Shown here one piece after another: positions 17,538 to 26,335 of a DNA stretch of 64,000 nt. Both the position numbers and the translations under genes were made by a program. The DNA comes from UBA7803 sp041395905 (GTDB lineage: Bacteria; Pseudomonadota; Gammaproteobacteria; Pseudomonadales; Azotimanducaceae). The DNA is taken from NCBI GenBank assembly GCA_041395905.1, contig JAWKZP010000015.1, forward strand, positions 79,800-143,799, written 5' to 3'. The notes under the pieces are model-generated. The model made no database searches, had not been told where the DNA came from, and was given only the letters and a program-made list of their open reading frames with translations. Numbering within the stretch: the stretch's first letter is position 1; each line of letters begins with the position of its first letter.

Positions 17538-19199
17538 GTGCATCGCATCTATCCCAACGCGCTGACCCTCGGAAACTTCCGTGGTGATCTGTATGGCGGG
17601 CTGACCGCCGGTATCGTGGCGCTGCCGCTCGCCATCGCGTTCGGCGTCGCCTCCGGCATGGGCCCCGTGGCAGGGCTGTACGGCGCCATCTGCGTCGGCC
17701 TGATGGCAGCGCTGTTCGGGGGTACGCCCAGCCAGATCTCAGGCCCCACCGGCCCCATGACCATCGTCGCAGCATCGGTGTTCACGCAGTACTCGGATAC
17801 GCCGGCCGTCGGCTTCACCATCGTCGCTCTGGCGGGTGCACTGCAGGTCCTGTTCGGCTATCTCCGGCTCGGCCGCTACGTGAACCTGCTGCCGTACCCG
17901 GTGATCTCGGGATTCATGACGGGCATCGGCGGCATTCTGATCATCATGCAGCTCGACCCGTTGCTGGGCTATCCGGCGCCCGCGAGCGTGCTGAACGCGC
18001 TCAGCGTACTGCCCGTCGACGTGCGGCGCCCGAATCTGGATGCGCTGCTGATCGGCAGCACGGCGTTCGCGATCTGCATGCTGTTGCCGCGGCGCATCTC
18101 GGCCCTGGTACCGGCACCCCTGTTCGCGCTCATTGCCTGCACGCTGCTGGCGCTGGTGCTGGCGGATGCGCCGCGCCTGGGCCAGGTGCCGTCGGGCCTG
18201 CCGCAGCTGCACTGGCCCGAGCTGGATCTGTCGCGCCTGAGCCAGATGCTCGTCTCGGCGCTGGTCCTGGCGGCACTGGGTTCGGTGGACAGCCTGCTCA
18301 CCTCGCTGGTGGCGGACAACGCCACGCGCACGTTTCACGACTCGGACAAGGAGCTGGTGGGTCAGGGATTCGGCAACGTGCTGGCCGGGCTGCTGGGTGG
18401 CCTGCCCGGGGCGGGTGCCACCGTGCGTACGCTCGCGAACATCAAAGCCGGCGGCCGCACTCCCATCTCGGGCGTCATCCATGCGCTGCTGCTGCTGGCG
18501 GTTGTGCTCGGCTTCGGCCAGGCAGTGGCATACATCCCGCTGGCGGCGCTGGCGGGGATCCTGTTCAAGGTGGGCATCGACGTGGTCGACTGGCGCTACG
18601 TGCGGCGCATGCATCGGGCCCCTGCGCTGGACCGCGTGCTGATGGTCACGGTGTTTCTGCTGACCGTGCTGGTGGACGTCATCACGGCGGTAGGCGTCGG
18701 CGTCGTGCTGGCAAGCCTCGCCTTCGTGAAGGAAATGGCGGATCTGCAGGCGCGCTCCATCCGCACCATCGGCGAGGAAGAAGCCGCGACGCTGTTCAAC
18801 GCCGAAGAGGCCGAGTTGCTGCGCCAGTGCGCCGGCCGGGCCCTGGTGCTGCACCTGTCGGGGCTGATCAGCTTCGGCGCCGCCAACGACATGACCCGGC
18901 GTTTGATGGCCGGGCGCGGGGCCTACGACGTGCTGCTCATCGATCTGCTGGACGTGCCGCACATGGACGGCAGCGCGGCGCTGGCGCTGGAGCAGATCAT
19001 CGAGCGCGCTCAGGACGCCGATCAACAGGTGATCGTGGTGGGATTGAACTTCACGCTGGCACGCTCGCTCGGTGCCATGGGGGTGCTGGACCGGGTCAAG
19101 GAGACCGAGCGGGTCGCCACCCGACTGGAGGCCGTGAGGGCCGCGGTCACTGTCGTGGCGCGACGCCAGGCGACAGGCCGTGCCGGCACGCGGCGCTAG
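17538..19199 (+). CDS. SulP-family anion transporter with STAS domain
   Basis: SulP proteins carry sulfate, bicarbonate or other anions across the inner membrane. The 553-residue protein begins with the family hallmark segment around NFRGDLYGGLTAGIVALPLA, then many hydrophobic helices with SGPTGPMTIVAA, and a cytoplasmic STAS domain from about residue 425 (LVLHLSGLISFGAAND to HMDGSAALALE). GTG at 17538 is chosen because it lies just before the conserved N-terminus, seven bases after the preceding stop. The substrate cannot be told; marine gammaproteobacteria often use such proteins for bicarbonate. The stop overlaps the convergent sigma-factor gene by four bases. Confidence 0.9.
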   Translation: MHRIYPNALTLGNFRGDLYGGLTAGIVALPLAIAFGVASGMGPVAGLYGAICVGLMAALFGGTPSQISGPTGPMTIVAASVFTQYSDTPAVGFTIVALAGALQVLFGYLRLGRYVNLLPYPVISGFMTGIGGILIIMQLDPLLGYPAPASVLNALSVLPVDVRRPNLDALLIGSTAFAICMLLPRRISALVPAPLFALIACTLLALVLADAPRLGQVPSGLPQLHWPELDLSRLSQMLVSALVLAALGSVDSLLTSLVADNATRTFHDSDKELVGQGFGNVLAGLLGGLPGAGATVRTLANIKAGGRTPISGVIHALLLLAVVLGFGQAVAYIPLAALAGILFKVGIDVVDWRYVRRMHRAPALDRVLMVTVFLLTVLVDVITAVGVGVVLASLAFVKEMADLQARSIRTIGEEEAATLFNAEEAELLRQCAGRALVLHLSGLISFGAANDMTRRLMAGRGAYDVLLIDLLDVPHMDGSAALALEQIIERAQDADQQVIVVGLNFTLARSLGAMGVLDRVKETERVATRLEAVRAAVTVVARRQATGRAGTRR

Positions 19200-20458
19200 T
19201 CCGCGAGCGCGTCGAGTCGGTGCTGGATCGAGGCCCGTTCCGGGTCGTTGCCGACCAGCTGCAACGCCCGCTGCAGGCTTGCCCGTGCTGCCTCGCCCTG
19301 CCCGAGCCGGTGCAGCAGATGCGCGCGGGCCAGATGATAGGGGTGGTGTGCCGCGAGGGACGGCACGTCGCGCAGCCGCTCGAGCTCCCTGATTCCAGCC
19401 GCCGCGCCGCGCGCGTTACCGATCGCCACCGCCCGGTTCAGCCGTACCACCGGCGTGTCGCCGTAGCGCAGAAGCGTGTCGTAGAGCAGGGCGATCTGCG
19501 GCCAGTCAGTAGCGCGATAACTGGCCGCCTCGGCATGCAGCGCCGCTATCGCCGCCTGGATCTGATAGGGGCCGGGCGGCTGGTGCAGCGCCAGCGCTTT
19601 GGCGAGCAGCAGACGCCCCTCGGCAATGCGGCTGCGTGACCAGCGGCTGCGGTCCTGGTCTTCGAGCAGCACCAGGGCGCCGTCGGCGTCGAGGCGTGCC
19701 GCTGCACGGCTGTCGTGCAGGAGCATCAGGGCCAGCAGCGCCAGCGTCTCGGCACGACCGCGCAGCAGCCGCGCGAGACTGCGGGCCAGCCCGATGGCCA
19801 GGCGGCAGAGTTCCGGACGCAGCAGGGCCGGACCGCTGCTGGCGGCGTAGCCTTCGGTGAAGATCAGGTACAGCACCCGCAGCACATCCTGCAGGCGGGC
19901 ATCGAGGGCGTCGCCGGAGGGTACGGCCCATTCGATGTCGGCATTTCGAAGCCGCCGCTTGGCGCGCGTCAGGCGCTGCTCGAGGGTGCGCGGTTCCACC
20001 AGGAACGCGCGCGCCACCTGTTCCACGCTCAGGTCCAGCACGATCCGCAGTGTCAGCGCCGCCCGTGCCTCGGCGCTCAGCACGGGGTGGCAGCAGGCGA
20101 ACACCAGACGCAGCAGGTCGTCGTCGAATGCGGCCTCGCCCAGGCGGTCGTCGCCCTTGTCCGCCGCACCGTCCTCGGCACGTGATTCCGTGTCGCGGGC
20201 ATGGCGCTCTACCACGGACGCGTGGCGCAGCTCGTCCAGCGCCGCCCGCTGCGCGACCCGGTAGAGCCAGGCCTCCGGCCGTTCCGGCATGCCGTCGCGT
20301 GGCCAGTGGCGCCATGCGGCTTCCAGGGCGTCCTGCAATGCGTCCTCGGCGCGATCGAAATCGCCGATCTGACCGATCAGCCGGCCGCGAACGCGCGGCA
20401 GGGCGGCGCGCAGCACCGGTTCCAGTGCCGACGCCCGTCTGTCGCCCGTTTCAGGCAT
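19196..20458 (-). CDS. ECF42-type RNA polymerase sigma factor with long C-terminal extension
   Basis: The 420-residue protein starts with sigma region 2 (DFDRAEDALQDALEAAWRHWP and RPEAWLYRVAQRAALDELR, given here in parts) and region 4 (LTLRIVLDLSVEQVARAFLV), then about 240 residues of helical TPR-like sequence including FTEGYAAS and RALALDG-like segments. Size and partner fit the ECF42 group, in which the C-terminal extension is needed for activity and no anti-sigma factor is present. The gene overlaps its DGPF partner by eight bases, as expected for this group. ATG at 20458. Targets are unknown, but the DGPF gene promoter is the usual one. Confidence 0.88.
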   Translation of the reverse strand: MPETGDRRASALEPVLRAALPRVRGRLIGQIGDFDRAEDALQDALEAAWRHWPRDGMPERPEAWLYRVAQRAALDELRHASVVERHARDTESRAEDGAADKGDDRLGEAAFDDDLLRLVFACCHPVLSAEARAALTLRIVLDLSVEQVARAFLVEPRTLEQRLTRAKRRLRNADIEWAVPSGDALDARLQDVLRVLYLIFTEGYAASSGPALLRPELCRLAIGLARSLARLLRGRAETLALLALMLLHDSRAAARLDADGALVLLEDQDRSRWSRSRIAEGRLLLAKALALHQPPGPYQIQAAIAALHAEAASYRATDWPQIALLYDTLLRYGDTPVVRLNRAVAIGNARGAAAGIRELERLRDVPSLAAHHPYHLARAHLLHRLGQGEAARASLQRALQLVGNDPERASIQHRLDALAD

Positions 20459-20804
20459 CGAGCTCCATGATCGGTCTTACTTCGACGGCGCCGTGGCGCG
20501 CCGCGGGAATTCGGGCCGCGAACGCCAGCGCGTCGTCGAGGGTTGCGCAGTCGAGCATGTAGTAGCCGCCGAGCTGCTCGCGGGTCTCGGCGAAGGGGCC
20601 ATCGGTGCTCACGGCAGCACCGTTGCGAACCCGCACCGTGGTGGCAGTCTCCGACGGCAGCAGCGGATCGCCGCCCAGCAGAATGCCGCTCGTGCGGGCA
20701 TCTTCGGTGATGGCGAAATATTCCTGCATCATGGCCGCCTGCTCGGCCTCGCTGAGGGTATTGCTGATGGCTTCATTTTCCCAGATGAGCAGCAGATAGC
20801 GCAT
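20451..20804 (-). CDS. DGPF/YCII-domain protein, partner of the ECF42 sigma factor
   Basis: This 117-residue protein has the YCII-related fold and the eponymous motif STDGPFAETREQLGGYY at residues about 67-83. DGPF proteins are encoded next to ECF42 sigma factors across many phyla; their biochemical role is not settled. The start at 20804 gives MRYLLLIWENE, the normal N-terminus, with AAAGGAG eight bases upstream. It is transcribed first and its 3' end overlaps the sigma gene by eight bases. The upstream gap (20805-20933) contains the likely promoter; I see AGACGTCT but no confident hexamers. Confidence 0.92.
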   Translation of the reverse strand: MRYLLLIWENEAISNTLSEAEQAAMMQEYFAITEDARTSGILLGGDPLLPSETATTVRVRNGAAVSTDGPFAETREQLGGYYMLDCATLDDALAFAARIPAARHGAVEVRPIMELDA

Positions 20805-20933
20805 GTACGTCGCTCCTTTGTGGCGGGTGCTGTCATATAGACGTCTGAGCGCGGCGACTCCCGACAGGTTTCCCGCTGGCTGCGCCAGGATAATGCAGCA
20901 CCTGGGCGTATCGTCGCCGCAGGTGCGACTGCG

Positions 20934-21704
20934 TCAATCGACGTCGACGCCGATGGGACAGTGGTCAGACCCGGTCACTTCCGGCCAGATGAACGCATCG
21001 CGTACGCGCCTGAACCCCGACGGCGATGCCAGCACGTAGTCGATACGCCAGCCGACGTTGTGCTCGCGGGCACCGCCGAACTGGCGCCACCAGGTGTAGT
21101 GGTCCGGCTCGTCCGGATGCAGTGCGCGGAACGTGTCGACCCAGCCCGCTGCCAGCCAGCGGCTCATCTCCGCACGTTCCTCGGGCAGGAAGCCGCTGGA
21201 CTTCGTGTTGCTCTTCGGTCGCGCCAGGTCGATGGCCTCGTGGGCGGTGTTGTAGTCGCCGGTGACGAATACCGGTCCGCGTCGCCGCAGCCCCTCGACG
21301 CGATCGAACACGGCCCGGTAGAAGTCCAGCTTGTAGGGCACGCGGCTGTTGTCGCGCTCGCGGCCGCTGCCTTTGGGGAAGTACACGCTGGCGATGGCCA
21401 CGCGGCCGAAGTGGGCGACGATGAATCGCCCCTCCACGTCGAACCGCGCCTCGCCCAGGCTCGTTTCCACGCGGTCTGGCCTGGTGCGGCTGAAGATGGC
21501 CACGCCGCTGTAGCCCGGGCGCTCTGCCGGGGCGAACACGCTGTGCCAGCCGCGCGGCTCACGAAGACGTGGCTCGAGCTGATCCGGAAAGGCGCGCACT
21601 TCCTGCAGCGCCAGCACGTCGGCGCCGCAGCGCCCCAGGAAGCGGCCGAAGCCTTTCTTCGCGCAGGCCCGCAGGCCATTGACGTTCCAGCTGACAATGC
21701 GCAT
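20934..21704 (-). CDS. xthA: Exodeoxyribonuclease III
   Basis: XthA is an AP endonuclease and 3'-5' exonuclease for base-excision repair. The 256-residue protein shows the exonuclease-endonuclease-phosphatase motifs in order: SWNVNGLRA (Asn), LQEVRA (metal Glu), SVYFPKG, TGDYNTAHEAIDLA (Asp/Asn), and TGSDHCPIG with the catalytic Asp-His at the end. KSSGFLPEERAEM is typical of the XthA/ExoA branch. ATG at 21704 is only 20 bases from the divergent propeller gene, so their promoters must overlap the coding ends or each other. Function sure; alternative name exoA equally possible. Confidence 0.95.
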   Translation of the reverse strand: MRIVSWNVNGLRACAKKGFGRFLGRCGADVLALQEVRAFPDQLEPRLREPRGWHSVFAPAERPGYSGVAIFSRTRPDRVETSLGEARFDVEGRFIVAHFGRVAIASVYFPKGSGRERDNSRVPYKLDFYRAVFDRVEGLRRRGPVFVTGDYNTAHEAIDLARPKSNTKSSGFLPEERAEMSRWLAAGWVDTFRALHPDEPDHYTWWRQFGGAREHNVGWRIDYVLASPSGFRRVRDAFIWPEVTGSDHCPIGVDVD

Positions 21705-21724
21705 GTTGCCGGGAAAGGAGAATC

Positions 21725-22765
21725 ATGTTGCGACGACGGACGACACTATACGCGATCGTGCTGGGAGGGTTGATCATGGGCAACGCCCACGCAGGGGTGC
21801 GCGCAGAGCGTCTGCTGGATGCGCCCATCATCTCCGCCGACTTACACCCGAGCATCGGCAGCAACATCCAGGGCCCGTCGCTGATCCGGGTGCCCGACTG
21901 GGTCGCGAATCCGCTGGGCCGCTACTACCTTTACTTCGCCGACCACAAGGGCAGCTACATCCGCCTGGCATACGCCGACGCGCTCACGGGACCCTGGAGC
22001 GTGCACCCGCCAGGCAGCCTGCAGCTCGCCGACTCGGGCTTTCTCACCGAGCCCCCGCCGCATACGGCGGCCGATGTCGAGGCAGCGCGCGACCGCGTTC
22101 GCCGACTCGGCATCCGCCTGCCGCACGACCCGCTCGAGGACATGATCACGCCGCACATCGCGTCCCCGGACGTGCATGTGGACGACGCCAATCGACGGCT
22201 GATCATGTATTTCCACGGCCTGGAAGGGTTCGGCCGGCAGGTCACGCGCGCCGCGTTGTCGGCGGACGGAATTCATTTCAGCGGGCGCCCCGAGATCCTG
22301 GGCGACAGCTACTTTCGCGTGTTCCGCCACGCCGGCATGACCTATGCGATGGCCATGCCGGGGCAGCTGTACCGTTCAGCCGACGGGCTGAGCGCGTTCG
22401 AAGCCGGTCCGCGGCTGTTCGAGCAGAACATGCGGCACTCGGCATTGCTGCGGCGTGGCGACCGGCTGTATGTGTTCTGGACGCGGGTCGGCGACGCACC
22501 GGAAAGCATTCTGGTCAGCACGATCGATCTCTCCGCGCCCTGGAGGGAGTGGCTGCCCGGCGCGCCCGAGGTGCTGCTGCGGCCGGAGCGGTCCTGGGAA
22601 GGCGCCGACCTGCCGGCGGAACCGTCCATGCGCAGCGTCGCCTACGGCCCGGTCAACCAGCTGCGCGATCCGGCGGTGTTCGAGGAGGGCGGCCGCAGCT
22701 ATCTGCTCTATGCCGTGGCGGGTGAGAGCGGCATCGGCATTGCCGAGCTGCGCTTCGACGATTGA
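21725..22765 (+). CDS. Secreted GH43-like beta-propeller protein
   Basis: The 346-residue product has a signal peptide (RRRTTLYAIVLGGLIMGNAHA) and then repeated strand motifs of the type seen in five-bladed propeller glycosidases: NIQGPSLIRVPDWV, GRYYLYFADHKGSYIRLAYA, SPDVHVDDANRRLIMYFHG and LRDPAVFEEGGRSYLLYAVAG (given in parts). The Y-Y-L-Y-F-A-D-H-K-G and G-R-S-Y-L-L-Y-A-V-A pattern resembles GH43/DUF1861-type proteins. No clear catalytic acid/base set can be assigned, so glycosidase activity is only a guess. It lies one base before the esterase-like gene in the same strand and likely forms a two-gene unit. Confidence 0.65.
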   Translation: MLRRRTTLYAIVLGGLIMGNAHAGVRAERLLDAPIISADLHPSIGSNIQGPSLIRVPDWVANPLGRYYLYFADHKGSYIRLAYADALTGPWSVHPPGSLQLADSGFLTEPPPHTAADVEAARDRVRRLGIRLPHDPLEDMITPHIASPDVHVDDANRRLIMYFHGLEGFGRQVTRAALSADGIHFSGRPEILGDSYFRVFRHAGMTYAMAMPGQLYRSADGLSAFEAGPRLFEQNMRHSALLRRGDRLYVFWTRVGDAPESILVSTIDLSAPWREWLPGAPEVLLRPERSWEGADLPAEPSMRSVAYGPVNQLRDPAVFEEGGRSYLLYAVAGESGIGIAELRFDD

Positions 22766-22766
22766 C

Positions 22767-24020
22767 ATGCGCACCGCTGCCGCCACGGCGTTGCGAGACT
22801 TCGTCGCTGCGGAGGGCGTCCATCTCGATGGCGCCCTGCGTGCCAATGAGAAATTGCGCACCTTCCTCGCGAACGCGCTGCACGGCAGACGACTGCTCAT
22901 GGTCGGGGAGCCGGATCACTGGATCGCGCAAAAATCACCCTATCGAATGATGCTGGCCCGAGCCGGCGCCGCGCTGGGCTTCAGCTGGTTTGGTGATGAG
23001 CTCAGCTGGTCGGACGGCTGGCGTCTGGACGGGTATCTCCGCGATGGCGATGCTCAGGTGCTGGAACGCATCAGCTACTACGGCTACCGGGGCGATCTGC
23101 GCCGCGATCGCGACGACTCTCCCACCGGTATTCTCGCCAGACCTGCCGGTGACACGGAGCGCGCGTTCGCTGCCGATCATCGGCGCTTCGTTCAGGGCCT
23201 GCGTCGTGCGCTGACCCGCCCGCGCCCGCTGCGTACCGGTGCGCAGCCGCGCTCGGTGCGTCTGTTCGGCTTCGATGTGGACGGCGTGCCCGGCGGCGCG
23301 TACGCCGACGTGAGGCGCATGGCCACCGACATGGGCATTCGGTTGCCCGGAGCGGTCTGGCCGGTGGCGGATGAGTCCATCGACGCCGAGATCGCGCGAC
23401 TCGATCGTGTCGTGCAAGGCGCTGCGACGCTGCCGTTGCCCGTGCGTCAGGCATTGGAGACGCTGCGCGACAGTCTTGCCTACGTCCGCCTGGCACACCC
23501 GGCGGCCAGCTACGAGGCGCTGCGGCCGGCAATGGCGCAGCGCGAGCGCGTCATGCTGCAACATGTCGAGCGGGTGCTCGACGCCCTGCCGCCCGGAACA
23601 GGTCTGACCCTGTGGGGACACAATCTGCACCTGGCCCGCGACGACACGGCCCTCCCCGAGCAGCCCGGCGCCGGTCCCGGCGGTGACTGCGAGCGCTCGC
23701 TGGGTCATATGCTCAACCGCCGGCTTGGGCAGGACGTCTACACGGTGTGGCTCGTCTGTGGTGAGGGTCGGGACCTGCAGCCGTTCACCGAGCTGACGCG
23801 GCAACTGGCGCCGCCGCCCGACAGCCTGAACGCGGCGCTGGCGGCGGTGGGCGGCAATTTCCTGATCCCCACCCGCGGCCGCCACCCGGGCGCCCGGCTG
23901 CTGAATCGGCCCGGCGACCTCTACCAGCTGTACAACCAGCCGACGCGGCTGGTGCTCGCCGAGCAGGCAGACGCGGTCTGCTTCGTCGCGCGGCAGTCGC
24001 CGTTGCCGCCACCCGGCTGA
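22767..24020 (+). CDS. Erythromycin esterase-like protein
   Basis: The 417-residue cytoplasmic protein has the erythromycin-esterase family layout: RLLMVGEPDHWIAQ near residue 33 (family G-E-x-x-H), FGFDVDGVPGG in the middle, ERVMLQHVERVLDAL, and LTLWGHNLHLARDD near residue 280, where the GHN-x-H motif holds metal-site or catalytic histidines. Members include macrolide hydrolases EreA/B and the succinoglycan-linked proteins, most of unknown substrate, so resistance should not be assumed. ATG at 22767 starts one base after the preceding stop. It ends 18 bases from the convergent S1P-lyase-like gene. Confidence 0.75.
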   Translation: MRTAAATALRDFVAAEGVHLDGALRANEKLRTFLANALHGRRLLMVGEPDHWIAQKSPYRMMLARAGAALGFSWFGDELSWSDGWRLDGYLRDGDAQVLERISYYGYRGDLRRDRDDSPTGILARPAGDTERAFAADHRRFVQGLRRALTRPRPLRTGAQPRSVRLFGFDVDGVPGGAYADVRRMATDMGIRLPGAVWPVADESIDAEIARLDRVVQGAATLPLPVRQALETLRDSLAYVRLAHPAASYEALRPAMAQRERVMLQHVERVLDALPPGTGLTLWGHNLHLARDDTALPEQPGAGPGGDCERSLGHMLNRRLGQDVYTVWLVCGEGRDLQPFTELTRQLAPPPDSLNAALAAVGGNFLIPTRGRHPGARLLNRPGDLYQLYNQPTRLVLAEQADAVCFVARQSPLPPPG

Positions 24021-24038
24021 TCAGGCGCTGGTGCGCAG

Positions 24039-25292
24039 CTACTCCAGCGTCGCGTAGTTGGTCGAGCGGTCGCCGGCTCGGCGGTCGCGTACCCGCTCGA
24101 CACACTCGCGGAGATCTGCCAGATACTGGTCGATGACCCCGGTGTTGCTGTTGCTCACGGTGGAGTGCAGCGTGTCCGGCGGTTTCTGCCGGTCGTGAAA
24201 CCAGCCGCGCTCGAGCAGTGCATCGCCCAGGGCGAACATGTCGAGTTCCGGCTGCACGCTGGGGTCGGCGGCCATGCCGATCAGGTGGTAGCGGCCGTCA
24301 CCGAGCACCCGGATACCCTCGATGGCGGCGATGCCGGCGCGCATCTGGTCGGCATTGGCCAGCGTCTGACGGGTCAGCTCGAGGTAGCCTTCGACGCCCA
24401 GGTGCTGGATCACCGCCCAGGCGGCTGCCATGGGCAGCCCGGAGCGGGTGCCCTGCAACCCTGGCGAGGCGTAGAAACCGCCCAGCCAGCCGTCGAACAC
24501 GAAGGTCTGGTAGCGGCGCAGCGCCTTGGAGCGGTGCAGGATCACCGACACCCCCTTGGGTGCGTAGCCGAGCTTGTGAACGTCGGCGGAAATGGAGTGC
24601 ACACCGTCCACGCGGAAGTCCCAGGGTGGCACGTCGCGGCCGAGCATCTCGGCAAACGGCAGCACGAAACCGCCCATGCAGGCATCCACGTGGCAGTTGG
24701 CGCCAACGCTGGCGGCCAGCTCGGCGATGGCGGGAATCGGATCCACCACCCCCTGCGGGTACTGGGGCGCGGAGCCCACCACCAGTACCGTGTTGTCGCT
24801 GACCAGCTGCGCCATGGCGCTGACGTCTGCGGTCCAGTCGTCGCGCACCGGGGCCTTGCGCACGGTGATGCCGAACAGATGCGCGGCCTTGTGAAAAGCC
24901 GCGTGGGCGCTCTCCGCGAGCACCATCTCGGGCGCGCTGATCCCACGCTCGGCGTGGCCGCGCTCACGCGCCGCGAGCACACCGCAGAGAATGGATTCGG
25001 TGCCGCCACTGGTGAGAAAACCGGCGGTCCCGGGGTCGCCATGCAGCAGCTCTGCGGTCCAGCCCACGACCTCGGATTGGATCTCACCCAGCGACGGAAA
25101 CGCCTTGGTATTGAGAGCGTTCTCGTGCAGATACAGGGCGGCAGCGCGTTCGGCAACTTCATGCACGCCGGGCCCGCCGTTGTAGACCATGCCGAACGCA
25201 CGGCCCTGCTCCCAGCGTACGTCGTTGACGCGCTTGGCCCGAAGCGCGGCGATGACCTCGTCGACCGGGCGGCCTTTGTGATTGATGCCCAT
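24039..25292 (-). CDS. PLP-dependent group II decarboxylase, sphingosine-1-phosphate-lyase-like
   Basis: The 417-residue enzyme belongs to the PLP fold type I decarboxylases. Its features are FLTSGGTESILCGVLAARE near residue 88, HAAFHKAAHLFGI, GSAPQYPQGVVDPI near 170, HVDACMGGFVLP, and the Schiff-base lysine in SADVHKLGYAPKGVSV near 230. The GSAPQ-PQG and LPMAAAWAVIQHLG segments match sphingosine-1-phosphate lyases better than glutamate or tyrosine decarboxylases. Bacterial members may cleave sphingolipid bases or other amino compounds; substrate unknown. ATG at 25292 is chosen since it begins MGINHKGRPVDEVI as in relatives. Confidence 0.8.
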   Translation of the reverse strand: MGINHKGRPVDEVIAALRAKRVNDVRWEQGRAFGMVYNGGPGVHEVAERAAALYLHENALNTKAFPSLGEIQSEVVGWTAELLHGDPGTAGFLTSGGTESILCGVLAARERGHAERGISAPEMVLAESAHAAFHKAAHLFGITVRKAPVRDDWTADVSAMAQLVSDNTVLVVGSAPQYPQGVVDPIPAIAELAASVGANCHVDACMGGFVLPFAEMLGRDVPPWDFRVDGVHSISADVHKLGYAPKGVSVILHRSKALRRYQTFVFDGWLGGFYASPGLQGTRSGLPMAAAWAVIQHLGVEGYLELTRQTLANADQMRAGIAAIEGIRVLGDGRYHLIGMAADPSVQPELDMFALGDALLERGWFHDRQKPPDTLHSTVSNSNTGVIDQYLADLRECVERVRDRRAGDRSTNYATLE

Positions 25293-25626
25293 GAGCGATT
25301 TCCCCAATCCGGCGCCTGAGCTTATTGTGCGCAAGCCGGGGCGTCCATGGGCAATGCCTGCCGCTGCGGCGCGCACCAGATAATGGACCGCGCCGGGCGT
25401 TGACCCGTAGGATGGCGTACGTTGGTCTACGTGGATCAAGGCGCGCCACAATTTGGCCGATCTCGCCAGGGCCCGGCGCTGGCGCCGGGGTCGCGAGCTG
25501 TCGGCGACGGTCGAGATCGAGACTTTTCAAGTGGTTGAGACCTCCCACGCCAGCTCGCGGGAGATGGCACGGGCCTTGCGTCAGTCCTATGCACAAGGGA
25601 GCAGCAAGCAGCGGGAGTCAGCTCAC
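25293..25626. other. 334-base divergent intergenic region
   Basis: This gap separates the S1P-lyase-like gene from the LiaF-like gene and must hold both promoters. TTGACC occurs near 25400 on the plus strand but has no good -10 at the right distance. An open frame in phase with the downstream gene reaches back to a TTG at 25453; I regard it as untranslated because its composition (RARRWRRGRELS) does not look like a protein start. No repeats or RNA gene seen. Confidence 0.4.
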
Positions 25627-26292
25627 ATGCCCATTCGACCTGAGGATCGACCGATCGACGCGTTGCGCGAGGAGACTGTGGACCGGCTGATCATGAACTA
25701 CGGCCACGGACGTCTGTCGCTGGAGGCATTCGAAAGCCGGCTCGATCATGCCTACGCAGCCACCGATCACGGCGCCCTGACCCGCCTGACGGAAGATCTC
25801 GATCTGGAGGTGGACGCCGGTTACCTCGAATCGAAAAGGGCGCAACTCGAAGCCACCGGCGACGAGCTAGGCGCAGGCGAAACCGACTACCTCGTGAGCG
25901 TGTTCGGCGGCAACGATCGCGGCGGCGTGTGGAACGTGCCCGAGACCCTGCGCGTGATCAGCGTCTTCGGCGGCGCCGATATCGATTTCACCGATGCCCG
26001 GTTCAGCACCCGGACCGTCAACGTGAAGCTGCTGTGCGTGTTCGGCGGCGACACCATCTACGTGCCGCCACAGGTCAACGTCACGGTAAAGGCGTTCTGC
26101 GTGTTCGGGGGCATCAGCAACCGCGCGCCCGGCACCACCGACGCGAACGCACCAACCATCGTCATCGACGGTCTGGTGTTCATGGGCGGCACCAACATCA
26201 AAGTGCGATCGTCGGTGAAGGAGCGGCTGCGTCTGTTTGCCAACGAGTTCCGGGCGATGTTCAGCGAATCGGCGGGAACGCGACGGGATTGA
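25627..26292 (+). CDS. DUF1707 / LiaF-like cell-wall stress domain protein
   Basis: The 221-residue protein has an N-terminal DUF1707 segment (VDRLIMNYGHGRLSLEAFE, then SRLDHAYAATDHGAL), typical of short regulators with a SHOCT-like helix pair, and a C-terminal beta-helix like the soluble part of LiaF/YvqF. The C-terminus shows five regularly spaced copies of a V-F-G-G element: SVFGGNDR, SVFGGADI, CVFGGDTI, CVFGGISN, VFMGGTNI. Unlike LiaF it has no membrane helices. A role in envelope-stress sensing is inferred only from the family. ATG at 25627 has GGGAG about twelve bases upstream, rather far. Confidence 0.75.
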   Translation: MPIRPEDRPIDALREETVDRLIMNYGHGRLSLEAFESRLDHAYAATDHGALTRLTEDLDLEVDAGYLESKRAQLEATGDELGAGETDYLVSVFGGNDRGGVWNVPETLRVISVFGGADIDFTDARFSTRTVNVKLLCVFGGDTIYVPPQVNVTVKAFCVFGGISNRAPGTTDANAPTIVIDGLVFMGGTNIKVRSSVKERLRLFANEFRAMFSESAGTRRD

Positions 26293-26335
26293 GGAGCGGC
26301 GGCGCGCCGGCCGGCGCGCGTCGCTGCTCGGGTCG

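Noticed and set aside
22767..24020. Macrolide resistance gene
   Set aside because: Family membership alone does not show macrolide hydrolysis; most members have other or unknown substrates.
25390..25440. FNR/Anr-like box in the divergent spacer
   Set aside because: Only half sites (TTGAC, ATCAA) at the wrong spacing.
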